Positions 15,579 through 25,263 are shown, numbered from the stretch's first letter. The stretch: 64,000 nucleotides of DNA from an uncultured Eubacteriales bacterium (GCA_900549225.1 URNP01000002.1:24109-88108), one strand, 5' to 3'. Notes: generated from the letters alone by a model not told the origin. Made by a program: numbers and translations.

Positions 15579-18500
15579 TTGTTAAATTTCGTCAAAATCG
15601 AAGCGAGAGGCTTTAAGTCTTTTGCGGATAAAATCGAGATTCCCTTTCAAGAGGGTGTAACGGCGATTATCGGTCCGAACGGGTGCGGTAAATCGAACGT
15701 TGCCGACGCTATTCGCTGGACTTTGGGCGAACAGAGCGCAAAATCCCTGCGCGGTAAAAACATGCAAGACGTCATTTTTGCCGGTACGGAAAAGCGTAAA
15801 AGCATGTCCTATTGCGAAGTTTCCCTCGTTTTCAACAACTCCGATCAGCATATTTTCCCGACTATGCCGTTTGAAGAAGTGGTTATCACAAGAAAACTCG
15901 ACCGTAGCGGTTTGAGTGAGTACTACATAAATCACAATCGTGTTCGTATGCGCGATATCATTTCACTCTTCCACGACACGGGTATCGGCAAGGAAGGATA
16001 TTCAATCATCGGACAGGGCAGAGTTGCGGAAATTATGTCTGCAAAACCCGGCGATCGTCGTCAGATATTCGAAGAGGCGGCAGGCATATCCAAGTTCCGT
16101 GCGCAACGTACGGAAGCGGAGAGAAAACTCGAAAAAACCGCCGTCAATCTCGAAACGGCAAATCAGGTTATCGACGAGATTCAAAAGCAGATAAATCCGC
16201 TCAAAAAACAAGCCGAAACCGCCGAAAAATACTTTGCTCTCAAAGACGACCTCAAAAAGAACGAGGTCAATCTCTACATTTACAATTACGAAAACAATCA
16301 GAGCATAAAGCAAAAGATTTACGACCGTCTTGCCGCAAGCGAAAAAGAACTCAAACTCAAAGAGATGCAACTCAACGAGTGCATAAAGAAATACGACGAT
16401 TGCATCAGAGAATCCGCAGGCATCGACAGACTCTACGACCAAAGCAACAGCGAATTGATCGCACTCAAAGTCGACGCGGCAAAAATCGAAGGCGCGGCAG
16501 GCGTTTTGCAAGAGAAAATCAATCATATTCAAAGCGAAATCAAACGTTTGAACAGCGAATTGACTTCCATCGACAATCAACTCACGGTGTCGGGACAACT
16601 CATTCAAAAAGCCGAAGAAAAGAAAGAGACGGAGTTTGAAATCTACCTTCAAACGAGCAGAGAAGCGGAGGCGTTGCAACAAAAGTACGCGTTGCTTTCA
16701 AAATCGCTTGCAGGTGCTGAAACAGACCTCGAAGCGCGCAATATCGACTACGTCAAAGCAATAGAAGACCTCGGCGCTCTCAAATCCAACCTTTCGGGAT
16801 TCATTGCCGAAAAAGGCATCAACGACGAGAGAGCAAAGACGCTTTTATCCCTCGTGAATCAACAAAAAGCACGCCTTGACGAAGAACTTACCAATCTTGC
16901 CATTTACGACGGAAAAGTCAAGTCGACCAAAGAGCGTATGCGCGCCCTTATGAGCGAGTACAACGAGGCGTTGTCCACGAAACTCGAAAATCAAGAAGCG
17001 ATTCAAAGTTATGCGGAGGATATCGTAAGTCTCAACTCAAAACTCGGCCTTGCGCAGGGCAATCTCAACCTTTTGACTTCGATCAAGAACGAGTATTCGG
17101 GCTATCAGGAAGCCGTGAAACGACTCATGCAAGACAGCAAGCACGATCCCGTTATCGGCGGAAAAATCTGGGGCGTTCTTGCAGAGGTTATCACAGTTCC
17201 GAGCGATTTTGAAGCGGCAATCGAGTACGCTTTGGGCGGCGCAATGCAAAACGTGTTGGTTGAAACCGAGCGCGACGCAAGCGACCTCATCAATTATTTA
17301 AAACAGAAAGGTTACGGACGCGTCACGTTCAGACCTCTCACTTCTTGTCGTCCTCGCCCGCTTACGGGCGAAAACAGAGGCGTTCTCACAGAGCCCGGTT
17401 GCTACGGTCTTGCGAGCGATCTTATCAAATACGATAAGAAATTCGACGGATTCGTACAGACGCTTTTGGGCGGCACTGTGGTCGTAAACAATATCGACAA
17501 CGCAATCAGAATTTTCAAAAAATACAATCAGTCGATAAAAATCGTCACTTTGGACGGTGAAATTTTCTCCCGCGGCGGTGAAATCACCGGCGGTTCGAGA
17601 AGGTCGCAAACGCAAGGTCTTCTCGCACAGGAAAAGAAAATCGAGCAGGCTCAGGCAAATCTTGAAAAAATCAAGAACAATATCGCGCTTATCAACAATC
17701 AGCGCGCCGAGCGTGAGCAAGAACTCAAGGATTTGTCGGACAGAATCGAGCAACTCAACCAAGAAATCAGCGAATTGCGCATCGAAAACGGCTTGAACGA
17801 GGACAAATCCAAACAAGCGTACGAGGTCACTCAGTCCTTGCAAGCGGAAATCTCCAAAAACGCCGAGGAATACGAAATCGTCAAAGCGCGTATCAAGGAA
17901 CTCGAAGAAAAGATGAGTTCTATCGATGAACTCGAAAAGGTTGTCGCAGAAAAGAAGGAAGAGTACACCTCGTTGCTCGAAAATTCCAAGAGCACTAGCA
18001 CGGAGCAAAAGAGCGAAAGAGAAACTATGGCAGAGCAAGTGACGGAGATAAGAGTCAAACTTGCAGGTCATAAGAGTATTCTCGACGCTTGCGATCAGGA
18101 TTTGTTCCGTTTCAAACGCGAAAGAGAAGCATTGGAAGATGAAAAACTCGACGTTATCGCTTCCTTGAAACTCGAACAACAAAATCTCGACAATATCAGC
18201 AACGCGCCCGAAAAGACGACTTTCTCCAAAGAGGACGAAGCGCGTATTGCTGCGCTTGAAAAGCAGATTGCAGACCTCAACGTAAGAAAGCGCACCATTT
18301 CCGACGAAATCGTGTCCCTCGATCAAGATAAGACACGCATTTCCGAAGAGAGAATGGCTGTCAACGAAAAGAAAGTTCGTGACGAAAATATGCTTGAAAA
18401 CGTCGATATCGAAATGCGTACGCAACAACAGCATATACTCGAAGAGTATGACTTGACTTACGCAAGCGCGGTTGAATTCAAAGATCCCGAATTTAAGGCG

Positions 18501-19169
18501 TACGGTGCGTTGACTGTTATTTCAGAACTCAAAAAGTCGATCAACAGACTCGGTGACGTAAACCCGCTCGCTCTTCAAACCCTCAAAGAAACCGAAGAGA
18601 GATTGCAAGAGCAAACCACGTATCGCGACGATATTCAAAAAGCGTACGACGATATCGTCACAATTATCAACGAACTTACGGGCGAGATGCAAACCAAATT
18701 CTCCGACGCGTTCGATCAAATAAGCGAAAACTTTAAGGACGTGTTCCAACAACTCTTCGGTGGCGGCAAGGGCGAACTTCGCCTCAATATGCAAGACACC
18801 GACGACGTTCTCGAAGCAGGTATCGACATCTATGCTCAACCTCCGGGAAAGAAACTGCAAAACATCAGCCTTTTGAGCGGCGGCGAGCAGGCATTGACGG
18901 CAATCTCGATTTTGTTTGCAATCCTCAAACTCAAACCGATGCCGTTCTGCGTTCTCGACGAAATCGAAGCGGCACTCGACGATGCAAACGTCAACTTGTT
19001 TGCGGAATTCCTCAAAAAATTCAGCGACTATACGCAGTTTATCGTCATCACGCACAGAAAACCGACCATGCGCCACGCAGATACGATTTTCGGTGTCACG
19101 ATGGAAGAGAAGGGCGTTACGAAGATAGTCTCAATCGAGTTTGAAGAGGCGGCGAAACACGCAAAATAA
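15579..19169 (+). CDS. smc: Chromosome segregation protein SMC
   Basis: A 1196-residue SMC ATPase that with ScpA/ScpB folds and segregates the chromosome. The N-terminal head holds Walker A GPNGCGKSN at residues 32-40. Long coiled coils flank a hinge at about 515-640 with the conserved glycine-rich GGRITGG-like motif (here SRGGEITGGS). The C-terminal head has the signature LLSGGEQALTAI and the Walker B FCVLDEIEAALDD. The start must be TTG at 15579, because no other in-frame start precedes the head domain; TAGG lies 8 bases upstream. A 490-base repeat-rich gap separates it from ftsY, which it normally abuts. Confidence 0.96.
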   Translation: MLNFVKIEARGFKSFADKIEIPFQEGVTAIIGPNGCGKSNVADAIRWTLGEQSAKSLRGKNMQDVIFAGTEKRKSMSYCEVSLVFNNSDQHIFPTMPFEEVVITRKLDRSGLSEYYINHNRVRMRDIISLFHDTGIGKEGYSIIGQGRVAEIMSAKPGDRRQIFEEAAGISKFRAQRTEAERKLEKTAVNLETANQVIDEIQKQINPLKKQAETAEKYFALKDDLKKNEVNLYIYNYENNQSIKQKIYDRLAASEKELKLKEMQLNECIKKYDDCIRESAGIDRLYDQSNSELIALKVDAAKIEGAAGVLQEKINHIQSEIKRLNSELTSIDNQLTVSGQLIQKAEEKKETEFEIYLQTSREAEALQQKYALLSKSLAGAETDLEARNIDYVKAIEDLGALKSNLSGFIAEKGINDERAKTLLSLVNQQKARLDEELTNLAIYDGKVKSTKERMRALMSEYNEALSTKLENQEAIQSYAEDIVSLNSKLGLAQGNLNLLTSIKNEYSGYQEAVKRLMQDSKHDPVIGGKIWGVLAEVITVPSDFEAAIEYALGGAMQNVLVETERDASDLINYLKQKGYGRVTFRPLTSCRPRPLTGENRGVLTEPGCYGLASDLIKYDKKFDGFVQTLLGGTVVVNNIDNAIRIFKKYNQSIKIVTLDGEIFSRGGEITGGSRRSQTQGLLAQEKKIEQAQANLEKIKNNIALINNQRAEREQELKDLSDRIEQLNQEISELRIENGLNEDKSKQAYEVTQSLQAEISKNAEEYEIVKARIKELEEKMSSIDELEKVVAEKKEEYTSLLENSKSTSTEQKSERETMAEQVTEIRVKLAGHKSILDACDQDLFRFKREREALEDEKLDVIASLKLEQQNLDNISNAPEKTTFSKEDEARIAALEKQIADLNVRKRTISDEIVSLDQDKTRISEERMAVNEKKVRDENMLENVDIEMRTQQQHILEEYDLTYASAVEFKDPEFKAYGALTVISELKKSINRLGDVNPLALQTLKETEERLQEQTTYRDDIQKAYDDIVTIINELTGEMQTKFSDAFDQISENFKDVFQQLFGGGKGELRLNMQDTDDVLEAGIDIYAQPPGKKLQNISLLSGGEQALTAISILFAILKLKPMPFCVLDEIEAALDDANVNLFAEFLKKFSDYTQFIVITHRKPTMRHADTIFGVTMEEKGVTKIVSIEFEEAAKHAK

Positions 19170-19179
19170 TCGTCGCTAA

Positions 19180-19237
19180 GGCAACGGCAACACGCAGGTG
19201 TGCGTATTGCCGAGAGCCTTGCTAGATTATTTTGCTA
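19180..19237 (+). repeat. Structured repeat, copy 1
   Basis: A 58-base unit that folds as a hairpin (GGCAAcACGCA / TGCGTaTTGCC around GGTG) followed by GAGAGCCTTGCTAGATTATT. An equivalent unit lies exactly 200 bases downstream, matching at about 53 of 58 positions. The smc stop codon is 11 bases before it. Confidence 0.7.
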
Positions 19238-19379
19238 CTACCGCACAATCGTTCGCCTGCTATCAAATCAAGCACGGATAAGAACTCCTGCCACAATTTT
19301 GCACGAACGCTTGTTTGGTTGATACGCCTACGGCGTTAGGTGGATTGTGCCTAATGCAAAACAGGAAATAATTAATATA

Positions 19380-19437
19380 GGCAACGGCGACACGCTAGTA
19401 TGCGTATTGTCGAGAGCCTTGCTAGATTATTTTGCTA
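19380..19437 (+). repeat. Structured repeat, copy 2
   Basis: The second copy differs from the first mainly in the loop and at two stem positions. Both stem changes turn Watson-Crick pairs into G-U wobbles, so the hairpin is kept. The rest of the gap 19170-19659 contains no open reading frame of note but is rich in further hairpins. Confidence 0.7.
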
Positions 19438-19462
19438 TCGCACAACTTGCTCAAATAGCGTT

Positions 19463-19499
19463 GCGGTGAAAGCAACAAATAAATATTGCTTGACACCGC
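19463..19499 (+). repeat. Imperfect hairpin in the smc-ftsY gap
   Basis: GCGGTG (19463-19468) pairs with CACCGC (19494-19499), and an inner AAGCAA pairs with TTGCTT. There is no U run after it, so it is not a standard terminator. Confidence 0.5.
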
Positions 19500-19659
19500 A
19501 CTTGTTCTCGCAATCCTAACCGCGCAGAGAATTTGTGCTATCAGTTCGGACACGGATAAAACCTCACACCGCAGTTCCGCTATTTCGCTTGCTTGGTGTG
19601 TGCGCACTTTTGTGCGTGAGCTGATAACAACAAAATATAAATATCTATTAAGGTGAATT

Positions 19660-20553
19660 ATGGGATTTTTTCAAAAAATCGTACAAGGGATAAAGAAAAC
19701 CAAAGACGCGTTTTCAAAGAAACTCTTTTTTGCATTCTCCGCAAGAGAACTTGACGACGAGTTTTACGAGAATCTCGAAGAAGCGCTCTTGACGGCTGAC
19801 GTCGGTATCACTGCGACAGAGAATCTAATCGAAGAACTCAAGGATGAGATTTTCAAGCGCAAAATCAAAAAGCCCGAAGACGCAAAGGGCGTGCTTGCCG
19901 AGCTTATGACGCAAGATATCGACTACGATATCCCTGAATACGAGTATCCTCTCGTTATTCTGCTTTCGGGCGTAAACGGCGTTGGCAAAACAACTGCTAT
20001 CGGGAAACTTGCTCATATGTTTAAAGAGCAAGGTCATTCCGTTGTCGTAGCCGCCGCAGATACGTTCAGAGCCGCCGCAAGCGAGCAACTCGAAGTATGG
20101 GGACAGCGTGCAGGGGTGAGAGTCATTCGTCACAACGAAGGCGCAGACCCTGCGGCAGTCGTATTTGACGCCATATCGTCCGCAAAAGCGAAAGGTAACG
20201 ACGTGATTTTAGTGGATACCGCAGGCAGACTTCACAACAAAAAGAATCTTATGGCGGAACTTCAAAAGATTTGCCGAGTCGTTGAAAGAGAATTGCCGAA
20301 CGCAGACTTTAGAAAATTCCTCGTTCTCGACGCAACCACGGGGCAAAACGCCGTGTCGCAAGCCGAAATATTCAGCGAAGATATCGACACGGACGGCATA
20401 ATTCTCACCAAACTCGACGGAACGGCAAAGGGCGGAGTTGTGCTTGCAATCAGCGAGGAACTCGGACTTCCCGTCGTATACGTTGGTGTGGGTGAAAAAA
20501 TCGACGATTTGATTCCGTTTGACGCAAAAGACTTCATTCAAGCGTTGCTGTAA
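19660..20553 (+). CDS. ftsY: Signal recognition particle receptor FtsY
   Basis: A 297-residue SRP GTPase that docks the SRP-ribosome complex at the membrane. The NG domain has G1 GVNGVGKTT near 108-116, the RAAA loop in DTFRAAASEQL, G3 DTAGRL near 188-193 and G4 TKLDGTAKGG near 248-257. The acidic A domain of proteobacterial FtsY is absent; there is only a short basic N-terminal helix, typical of Firmicutes. The partner Ffh is encoded at 21078 and the SRP RNA at the start of the window. Confidence 0.96.
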   Translation: MGFFQKIVQGIKKTKDAFSKKLFFAFSARELDDEFYENLEEALLTADVGITATENLIEELKDEIFKRKIKKPEDAKGVLAELMTQDIDYDIPEYEYPLVILLSGVNGVGKTTAIGKLAHMFKEQGHSVVVAAADTFRAAASEQLEVWGQRAGVRVIRHNEGADPAAVVFDAISSAKAKGNDVILVDTAGRLHNKKNLMAELQKICRVVERELPNADFRKFLVLDATTGQNAVSQAEIFSEDIDTDGIILTKLDGTAKGGVVLAISEELGLPVVYVGVGEKIDDLIPFDAKDFIQALL

Positions 20554-20682
20554 TCGAGAATGAATATGTTCCGTGATTGACCTAATCTCGTTTGAATAAA
20601 ACCGAATACGGTCGATTTTCGAAAAAAGATATTATGTTTTGAATCATTATTGATATAGTTTTGTTATAACCTAAATAAATTT

Positions 20683-20716
20683 AAGGTGTCTTGCAAAAAT
20701 GCTTGACACCTTTTTT
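20683..20716 (+). terminator. Terminator after ftsY
   Basis: AAGGTGTC pairs with GACACCTT around a 14-base loop, which can itself pair TTGC/GC, followed by six T residues. Confidence 0.8.
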
Positions 20717-20762
20717 ATTTGGGAGTATCATAGTGTCAAGTTGAAATGCTTGATAGGGTGAT

Positions 20763-21077
20763 ATGGATAGATTTGAAATTTCCACGCTCAGAAGTTATTA
20801 CGGCGCGCTTCTGACTCAAAGACAAAACGATATGCTCGTTATGCATTATGACGAGGATTTGTCTTTCGGGGAGATTGCAAATATCGTCGGCATTTCACGC
20901 CAAGCCGTTCTTGACGGCATAAACAAGGGTGAGAAACACCTTTGCGAGTATGAAGAAAGACTTCGTCTTGTCGAGAAAGACAGAAAAATTCACGCCGTCA
21001 TCGACAAACTCGATACGATCGAGAACGATACGGTGAAACGTTGCGCCGAACAACTGAGGCAGTTATTGGAGGAATAA
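20763..21077 (+). CDS. ylxM: SRP-associated HTH protein YlxM (UPF0122)
   Basis: A 104-residue helical protein with a sigma region 4-like HTH: QRQNDMLVMHYDEDLSFGEI, then ANIVGISRQAVLDGINKGEKHL (residues ~20-60). YlxM proteins are encoded beside ffh in Gram-positive bacteria and, in streptococci, bind Ffh and the SRP RNA. Here the gene directly abuts ffh (TAAATG, no gap), which implies coupled expression. Confidence 0.92.
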   Translation: MDRFEISTLRSYYGALLTQRQNDMLVMHYDEDLSFGEIANIVGISRQAVLDGINKGEKHLCEYEERLRLVEKDRKIHAVIDKLDTIENDTVKRCAEQLRQLLEE

Positions 21078-22409
21078 ATGGCACTTTTTGAAAGTTTATC
21101 CGACAGAATGAACCATATATTCTCAAAACTCCGCAACAAAGGCAAGTTGACGGAACTTGAGATTAAGCAGGCTATGCGCGAAATCCGCGTGGCTTTGCTC
21201 GAAGCGGACGTAAACTACAACGTCGTGAAAGATTTCACGGCAAAGGTGAGCGAAAAGGCACTCGGAGAGGATATTCTCAAATCTCTTACTCCTGCGCAAC
21301 AAATCGTAAAAATCGTCAACGAGGAATTGTGCGCTTTGATGGGCAGCACTCATCAGAAACTTGCCGTCAGCGACAAACAACCCACGATTTATATGATGTG
21401 CGGTTTGCAAGGCGCGGGCAAAACCACCATGTGCGGCAAACTTGCAACCTATCTCAAAAAGCAAAACAAAAAAGTGCTTTTGGTTGCAGGGGATATTTAT
21501 AGACCTGCCGCAATTCAACAACTTCACGTCGTTGCGAAGAAAGCGAACACAGAGTGTTTCGATATGGGACAGATCGATCCCGTAAAGATCGCAAAAGCGG
21601 GCGTTGAATATGCACTCAAAAACGGCTACGATACGATGATCATCGATACGGCAGGTCGTTTGCATATCGACGAGGCGTTGATGCAGGAACTCGTCAACGT
21701 CAAAAACGCCGTCAAGCCCACCGAGATTTTGCTCGTCGTGGACAGCATGACGGGTCAGGACGCCGTTACGGTTGCAGACACTTTCAACAAAAAACTCGAT
21801 ATCACCGGCGTTATTATGACGAAACTCGACGGAGATACGAGGGGCGGTGCGGCTCTGTCAATAAAGGCAGTGACGGGCAAGCCGATCAAGTTTAACGGTA
21901 CGGGCGAAAAGATGGAAGATCTCGAACCTTTCCATCCCGAACGCATGGCGTCGAGAATCCTCGGCATGGGCGACGTACTAACCCTCATCGAAAAAGCGGA
22001 AGCCGCAATATCGCAAGAGGAAGCGGTCAAACTCCAAAAGAAACTCAAAGAGAATTCTTTTGACCTCGAGGATTATCTCAGCCAACTCGACAGCATGAAG
22101 AAGATGGGCAATCTTCAAGATATGATGTCGATGATCCCGGGCTTTTCGGGCAAACTCAAACAGGGCGCGCAAATCGACGAAAAGCAAATCGCACGAACCA
22201 AAGCCATCATTCAATCGATGACGCCAAAGGAAAGACGAAATCCCGACATCATCAAAGCGTCGCAAAAGAAGCGCATATCGAAGGGTAGCGGAACTTCCAT
22301 TCAGGAAGTCAATCAACTGCTCAAACAGTTTGAAATGACCAAAGATATGATGGCAAGAATGCAAAAGGGCGGACTTAAAGGTTTGAGAGGTTTGAAAGGA
22401 CTTTTCTGA
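21078..22409 (+). CDS. ffh: Signal recognition particle protein Ffh (SRP54)
   Basis: A 443-residue SRP54 homologue. The N domain is followed by a GTPase domain with G1 GLQGAGKTT near 106-114, DTAGRLHIDEALM near 187-199 and TKLDGDTRGG near 245-254. The C-terminal M domain (about 300-430) is methionine-rich and binds signal sequences and SRP RNA. It pairs with FtsY (19660) and the RNA at 1-116, so all core SRP parts are in this window. The start ATG immediately follows the ylxM stop, with GGAGG inside the ylxM end. Confidence 0.97.
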   Translation: MALFESLSDRMNHIFSKLRNKGKLTELEIKQAMREIRVALLEADVNYNVVKDFTAKVSEKALGEDILKSLTPAQQIVKIVNEELCALMGSTHQKLAVSDKQPTIYMMCGLQGAGKTTMCGKLATYLKKQNKKVLLVAGDIYRPAAIQQLHVVAKKANTECFDMGQIDPVKIAKAGVEYALKNGYDTMIIDTAGRLHIDEALMQELVNVKNAVKPTEILLVVDSMTGQDAVTVADTFNKKLDITGVIMTKLDGDTRGGAALSIKAVTGKPIKFNGTGEKMEDLEPFHPERMASRILGMGDVLTLIEKAEAAISQEEAVKLQKKLKENSFDLEDYLSQLDSMKKMGNLQDMMSMIPGFSGKLKQGAQIDEKQIARTKAIIQSMTPKERRNPDIIKASQKKRISKGSGTSIQEVNQLLKQFEMTKDMMARMQKGGLKGLRGLKGLF

Positions 22410-22495
22410 TAGAAAACCCCAAAAGTATTCTCAAAAACACGAAAATATAGAAATATATCAATAAAAATCTTATCACAAATGGAGGATTAACTATT

Positions 22496-22744
22496 ATGGT
22501 TAAACTTAGACTCACCAGAATGGGCGCAACAAAAGCACCTTTCTATCGTATCGTTGCAATGGATTCTCGCAAGGCAAGAGACGGCAAATATATTGACCAA
22601 ATCGGTTTCTACAATCCCGTTTCCGAACCCAAGCAAATCGTTATTGACGCCGACAAAGCAAAAGAATGGCTCGCAAAAGGCGCTCAACCCACCGATACGG
22701 TTATGGGCTTGCTCGTTTCTCAAGGCATCGTCGAGAAAAAGTAA
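22496..22744 (+). CDS. rpsP: Ribosomal protein bS16
   Basis: An 82-residue bS16, with the conserved start VKLRLTRMGATKAPFYRIV and the later RDGKYIDQIGFYNP. A TGGAGG ribosome-binding site precedes ATG 22496. It heads the rpsP-khpA-rimM-trmD cluster, whose members sit within a few bases of each other. Confidence 0.97.
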   Translation: MVKLRLTRMGATKAPFYRIVAMDSRKARDGKYIDQIGFYNPVSEPKQIVIDADKAKEWLAKGAQPTDTVMGLLVSQGIVEKK

Positions 22745-22756
22745 TTGGTGACGACA

Positions 22757-22996
22757 ATGATTGAACTGGTCGAATATCTTGTTTCATCTCTCGTCCCCGA
22801 CGGAGATTACACCGTCGAGCAAAGAGATGCAAACAATGCAAACGACATCGTTATCACGATTGCGAAAAAAGACATCGGAAAGATTATCGGCAAGCAGGGC
22901 AGAATCGCAAAAGCAATCCGCACTCTCGTCAAATCCGCAAGTGCCAAGAGCAACGTGAGATACAACGTTGTCATCGAAGAGAAAGATGAAATCTGA
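22757..22996 (+). CDS. khpA: RNA-binding KH-domain protein KhpA
   Basis: A 79-residue single KH domain with the GxxG loop in KIIGKQGRIAKAIRTLV. KhpA, usually with KhpB/Jag, binds RNA and influences cell division in streptococci. A TTG at 22745 directly after the rpsP stop would add four residues, but ATG 22757 gives the family-like start MIELVEYLV and is preferred. The end overlaps rimM by 11 bases. Confidence 0.93.
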   Translation: MIELVEYLVSSLVPDGDYTVEQRDANNANDIVITIAKKDIGKIIGKQGRIAKAIRTLVKSASAKSNVRYNVVIEEKDEI

Positions 22997-23489
22997 ATTG
23001 ACGATCGGCAAGGTGCTTAAACCGCGCGGACTGAAAGGCGAACTCAAAATCGAGTTGTACGCCTCGGATTCCGCACGGTTTTCTCACTTGAAAAGGCTCA
23101 AAATCGACGGAATCGAATACGGCATCGATCGCATTTCGCCCGAAGGAGCAATCGGTTACGTAAGTCTCGAAGGCATCGATACCGTCGAAAAAGCCGAAGC
23201 GTTGAGAGGAAAACTTATCACCGCAAACAGAAACGACCTTCCCAAACTTCCCGACGGAAAGTATTATATCGTCGATATGATAGGTCTTGACGTCGTCGTG
23301 TCGGGTGAAGTGGTCGGCGAAGTTTGCGACGTTTTGCAATACGGTTCTGCCGATGTTTACGTTGTCAAAAACGGCGCAAATTCGTTTAGTTTTCCGGCAA
23401 TTTCCGGTCTTGTCAAACAGGTTGATCTCGATCTCGGCAAAATCGTGCTCGACGATATGATATTCCCGCGCGTAGTGGTCTACAATTGA
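22986..23489 (+). CDS. rimM: Ribosome maturation factor RimM
   Basis: A 167-residue RimM, which assists assembly of the 30S head through protein uS19. The N-terminal RimM domain begins with LTIGKVLKPRGLKGELKI, and a PRC-barrel occupies the second half (GKYYIVDMIGLDVV near 95-108). A TTG at 22968 would add six residues; ATG 22986 matches the family start. It overlaps the end of khpA and is nine bases before trmD. Confidence 0.94.
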   Translation: MKSELTIGKVLKPRGLKGELKIELYASDSARFSHLKRLKIDGIEYGIDRISPEGAIGYVSLEGIDTVEKAEALRGKLITANRNDLPKLPDGKYYIVDMIGLDVVVSGEVVGEVCDVLQYGSADVYVVKNGANSFSFPAISGLVKQVDLDLGKIVLDDMIFPRVVVYN

Positions 23490-23498
23490 TTTATTGAT

Positions 23499-24218
23499 AT
23501 GAAATTTGACGTATTGACGATATTTCCCGAATATTTCGACGTCCTGAATCAAAGTCTTCTCGGCAAGGCAATCGATTCGGGCAAGTTCGGCGTGGAAATA
23601 ACCAATATACGCGATTTTTCAACCGATAAGCATCTTAAAACCGACGATACGCCGTACGGTGGCGGTGCGGGGATGGTTATGACCCCCGATCCGATCGTTA
23701 GCGCCATCGAAGCGGTTGACCCTCGTCATGAAGCGTGGAGAGTTTATATGTCGCCTCGAGGCACGAAACTTTGTCAAAAGAAAGTCGAAGGTCTTGCAAA
23801 AGAGGGTAGAATCCTCATTTTGTGCGGCGATTACGAAGGCGTCGATCAACGCGCGCTCGATATCTGTATAGACGAGGAATTGTCAATCGGAGATTACGTC
23901 CTTACGGGCGGTGAATTGCCTGCGCTCGTCGTCATAAACACCGTTGCAAGATATATCGACGGTGTGCTCGGTTCAAACGAATCGACTGAGGAAGAGAGTT
24001 TTTCAAACGGTCTTTTGGAATATCCGCAGTATACGCGCCCCGAAACCTACAGAGGTCGCACAGTTCCGCAAGTTTTGCTTGGTGGAAATCACAAAGATAT
24101 TGCAAAATGGAGAGAAGAAAAATCTCTTGAAATTACGATGAAGAATCGTCCCGACTTGCTTTTGGACGCGGACTTGAAATCGTATCTTCCTCAAAAGAAG
24201 AAAAAACGCCGTCGCTGA
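23499..24218 (+). CDS. trmD: tRNA (guanine-N1)-methyltransferase TrmD
   Basis: A 239-residue SPOUT methyltransferase that makes m1G37 and prevents frameshifting. It shows KFDVLTIFPEYF at the start, the DDTPYGGGAGMVM loop near 50-62, and the trefoil-knot segments LCGDYEGVDQRAL and SIGDYVLTGGELPA (about 110-150). The stop codon lies in the loop of the terminator hairpin at 24203-24231. rplS, which usually follows, is displaced to 26632. Confidence 0.97.
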   Translation: MKFDVLTIFPEYFDVLNQSLLGKAIDSGKFGVEITNIRDFSTDKHLKTDDTPYGGGAGMVMTPDPIVSAIEAVDPRHEAWRVYMSPRGTKLCQKKVEGLAKEGRILILCGDYEGVDQRALDICIDEELSIGDYVLTGGELPALVVINTVARYIDGVLGSNESTEEESFSNGLLEYPQYTRPETYRGRTVPQVLLGGNHKDIAKWREEKSLEITMKNRPDLLLDADLKSYLPQKKKKRRR

Positions 24219-24231
24219 TCGACGGTTTTTT
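24203..24231 (+). terminator. Terminator overlapping the trmD stop
   Basis: CCGTCG (24209-24214) pairs with CGACGG (24220-24225) over a 5-base loop containing the TGA stop, followed by TTTTTT. The A run before it makes it symmetrical. The gap to rbgA (24233-24420) has no gene; a palindromic stretch lies near 24291-24330. Confidence 0.85.
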
Positions 24232-24420
24232 GTAAAAGGGAGTTTTTGCGGATTGTGTGTCCGCAATTATTCCGTAACAAAATCAAACAAAAACGCATTT
24301 ATGGCGCAAAGTGTCATATAAGCGTTTTCTCAAAAACTTTCTGCTTTTTGGATAAATTAGTTGTCAAAATACCGCATTAGATTGTCGAAAAACGTTAAGT
24401 TTTTGAATCATGGAGCAACG

Positions 24421-25263
24421 ATGAACATTCAATGGTTTCCCGGTCATATGACGAAAGCGATAAGAATGATGGAGGACAATCTCCGTCTTGTCGACGCGCT
24501 CATTTACGTCATCGACGCAAGAGCGGTGTACTCTTGCGACAATCCGCTTTTCAACAAACTCTTGCAGGGCAAAAGAGTTCTTTACGTTTTCAACAAATGC
24601 GATTTGGTTGAAAAGAACGATCTCGATTTGTGGTGCAAAGAATTTGAAAGACAAGGAAAACCTTACGTCAAGGCTATCGGCACGTCGGGAGATTGCTCTC
24701 AAATCGTTGCCGGTTTGAAAAAAGTCGTTGCAGACAAAATCGAAAAATACGCTCAAAAAGGCGCAAATATATCCGTCAGAGCAATGGTCGTCGGCGTTCC
24801 CAACAGTGGAAAATCCACGATCATCAACTCTATGGTCAAAAAGGCGAAGGCGGTGACGGGCGACAGACCCGGCGTGACGCGCGGCAAACAATGGCTTTCC
24901 ATCGACAACGTGGACTTTTTGGATACGCCCGGTACGCTATGGGGAAAGTTTGAAGATCAGAAAGTTGCGCATCATCTTGCGTACATCGGCTCTATAAGGG
25001 AAGATATCCTCGACGTAAGCGAGTTGTGTTTCGACTTTATCGGCGAGATGAAAACTCTATATCCCGACGCCTTGAAAACTCGCTATAACCTTGAGGAATT
25101 GAGTGACGAAACCATTGAGATTTTCGAGAATATCGCAATTGCAAGAGGTTTTAAACTCAAAGGCAATCAACCCGATTACGAACGCACGGCAAAGATGATT
25201 ATCGACGAGTTCCGCAAAGGAAAACTCGGCAAAATTATGCTCGAAAAGCCGATAAAACGCTGA
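24421..25263 (+). CDS. rbgA: Ribosome biogenesis GTPase RbgA (YlqF)
   Basis: A 280-residue circularly permuted GTPase needed for late 50S assembly. The motifs come in the permuted order: NKCD (G4) near residue 60, GVPNSGKST (G1) near 123-131 and DTPGT (G3) near 166-170. The N-terminus MNIQWFPGHMTKA is diagnostic of RbgA and fixes the start at ATG 24421, preceded by GGAGC. An upstream in-frame extension from 24361 has no support. It stands next to rnhB as in B. subtilis. Confidence 0.95.
   Translation: MNIQWFPGHMTKAIRMMEDNLRLVDALIYVIDARAVYSCDNPLFNKLLQGKRVLYVFNKCDLVEKNDLDLWCKEFERQGKPYVKAIGTSGDCSQIVAGLKKVVADKIEKYAQKGANISVRAMVVGVPNSGKSTIINSMVKKAKAVTGDRPGVTRGKQWLSIDNVDFLDTPGTLWGKFEDQKVAHHLAYIGSIREDILDVSELCFDFIGEMKTLYPDALKTRYNLEELSDETIEIFENIAIARGFKLKGNQPDYERTAKMIIDEFRKGKLGKIMLEKPIKR

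Noticed and set aside
17298..18434. Minus-strand frame of 378 codons inside smc
   Set aside because: Composition (Phe/Leu/Asp-rich) and full overlap with the coiled coil mark it as antisense shadow.
24291..24330. Possible extra copy of the palindromic element (ATTTATGGCGCAAAG)
   Set aside because: Only about a dozen bases match the terminal repeat and the rest of the unit is absent; it is just a local hairpin before rbgA.
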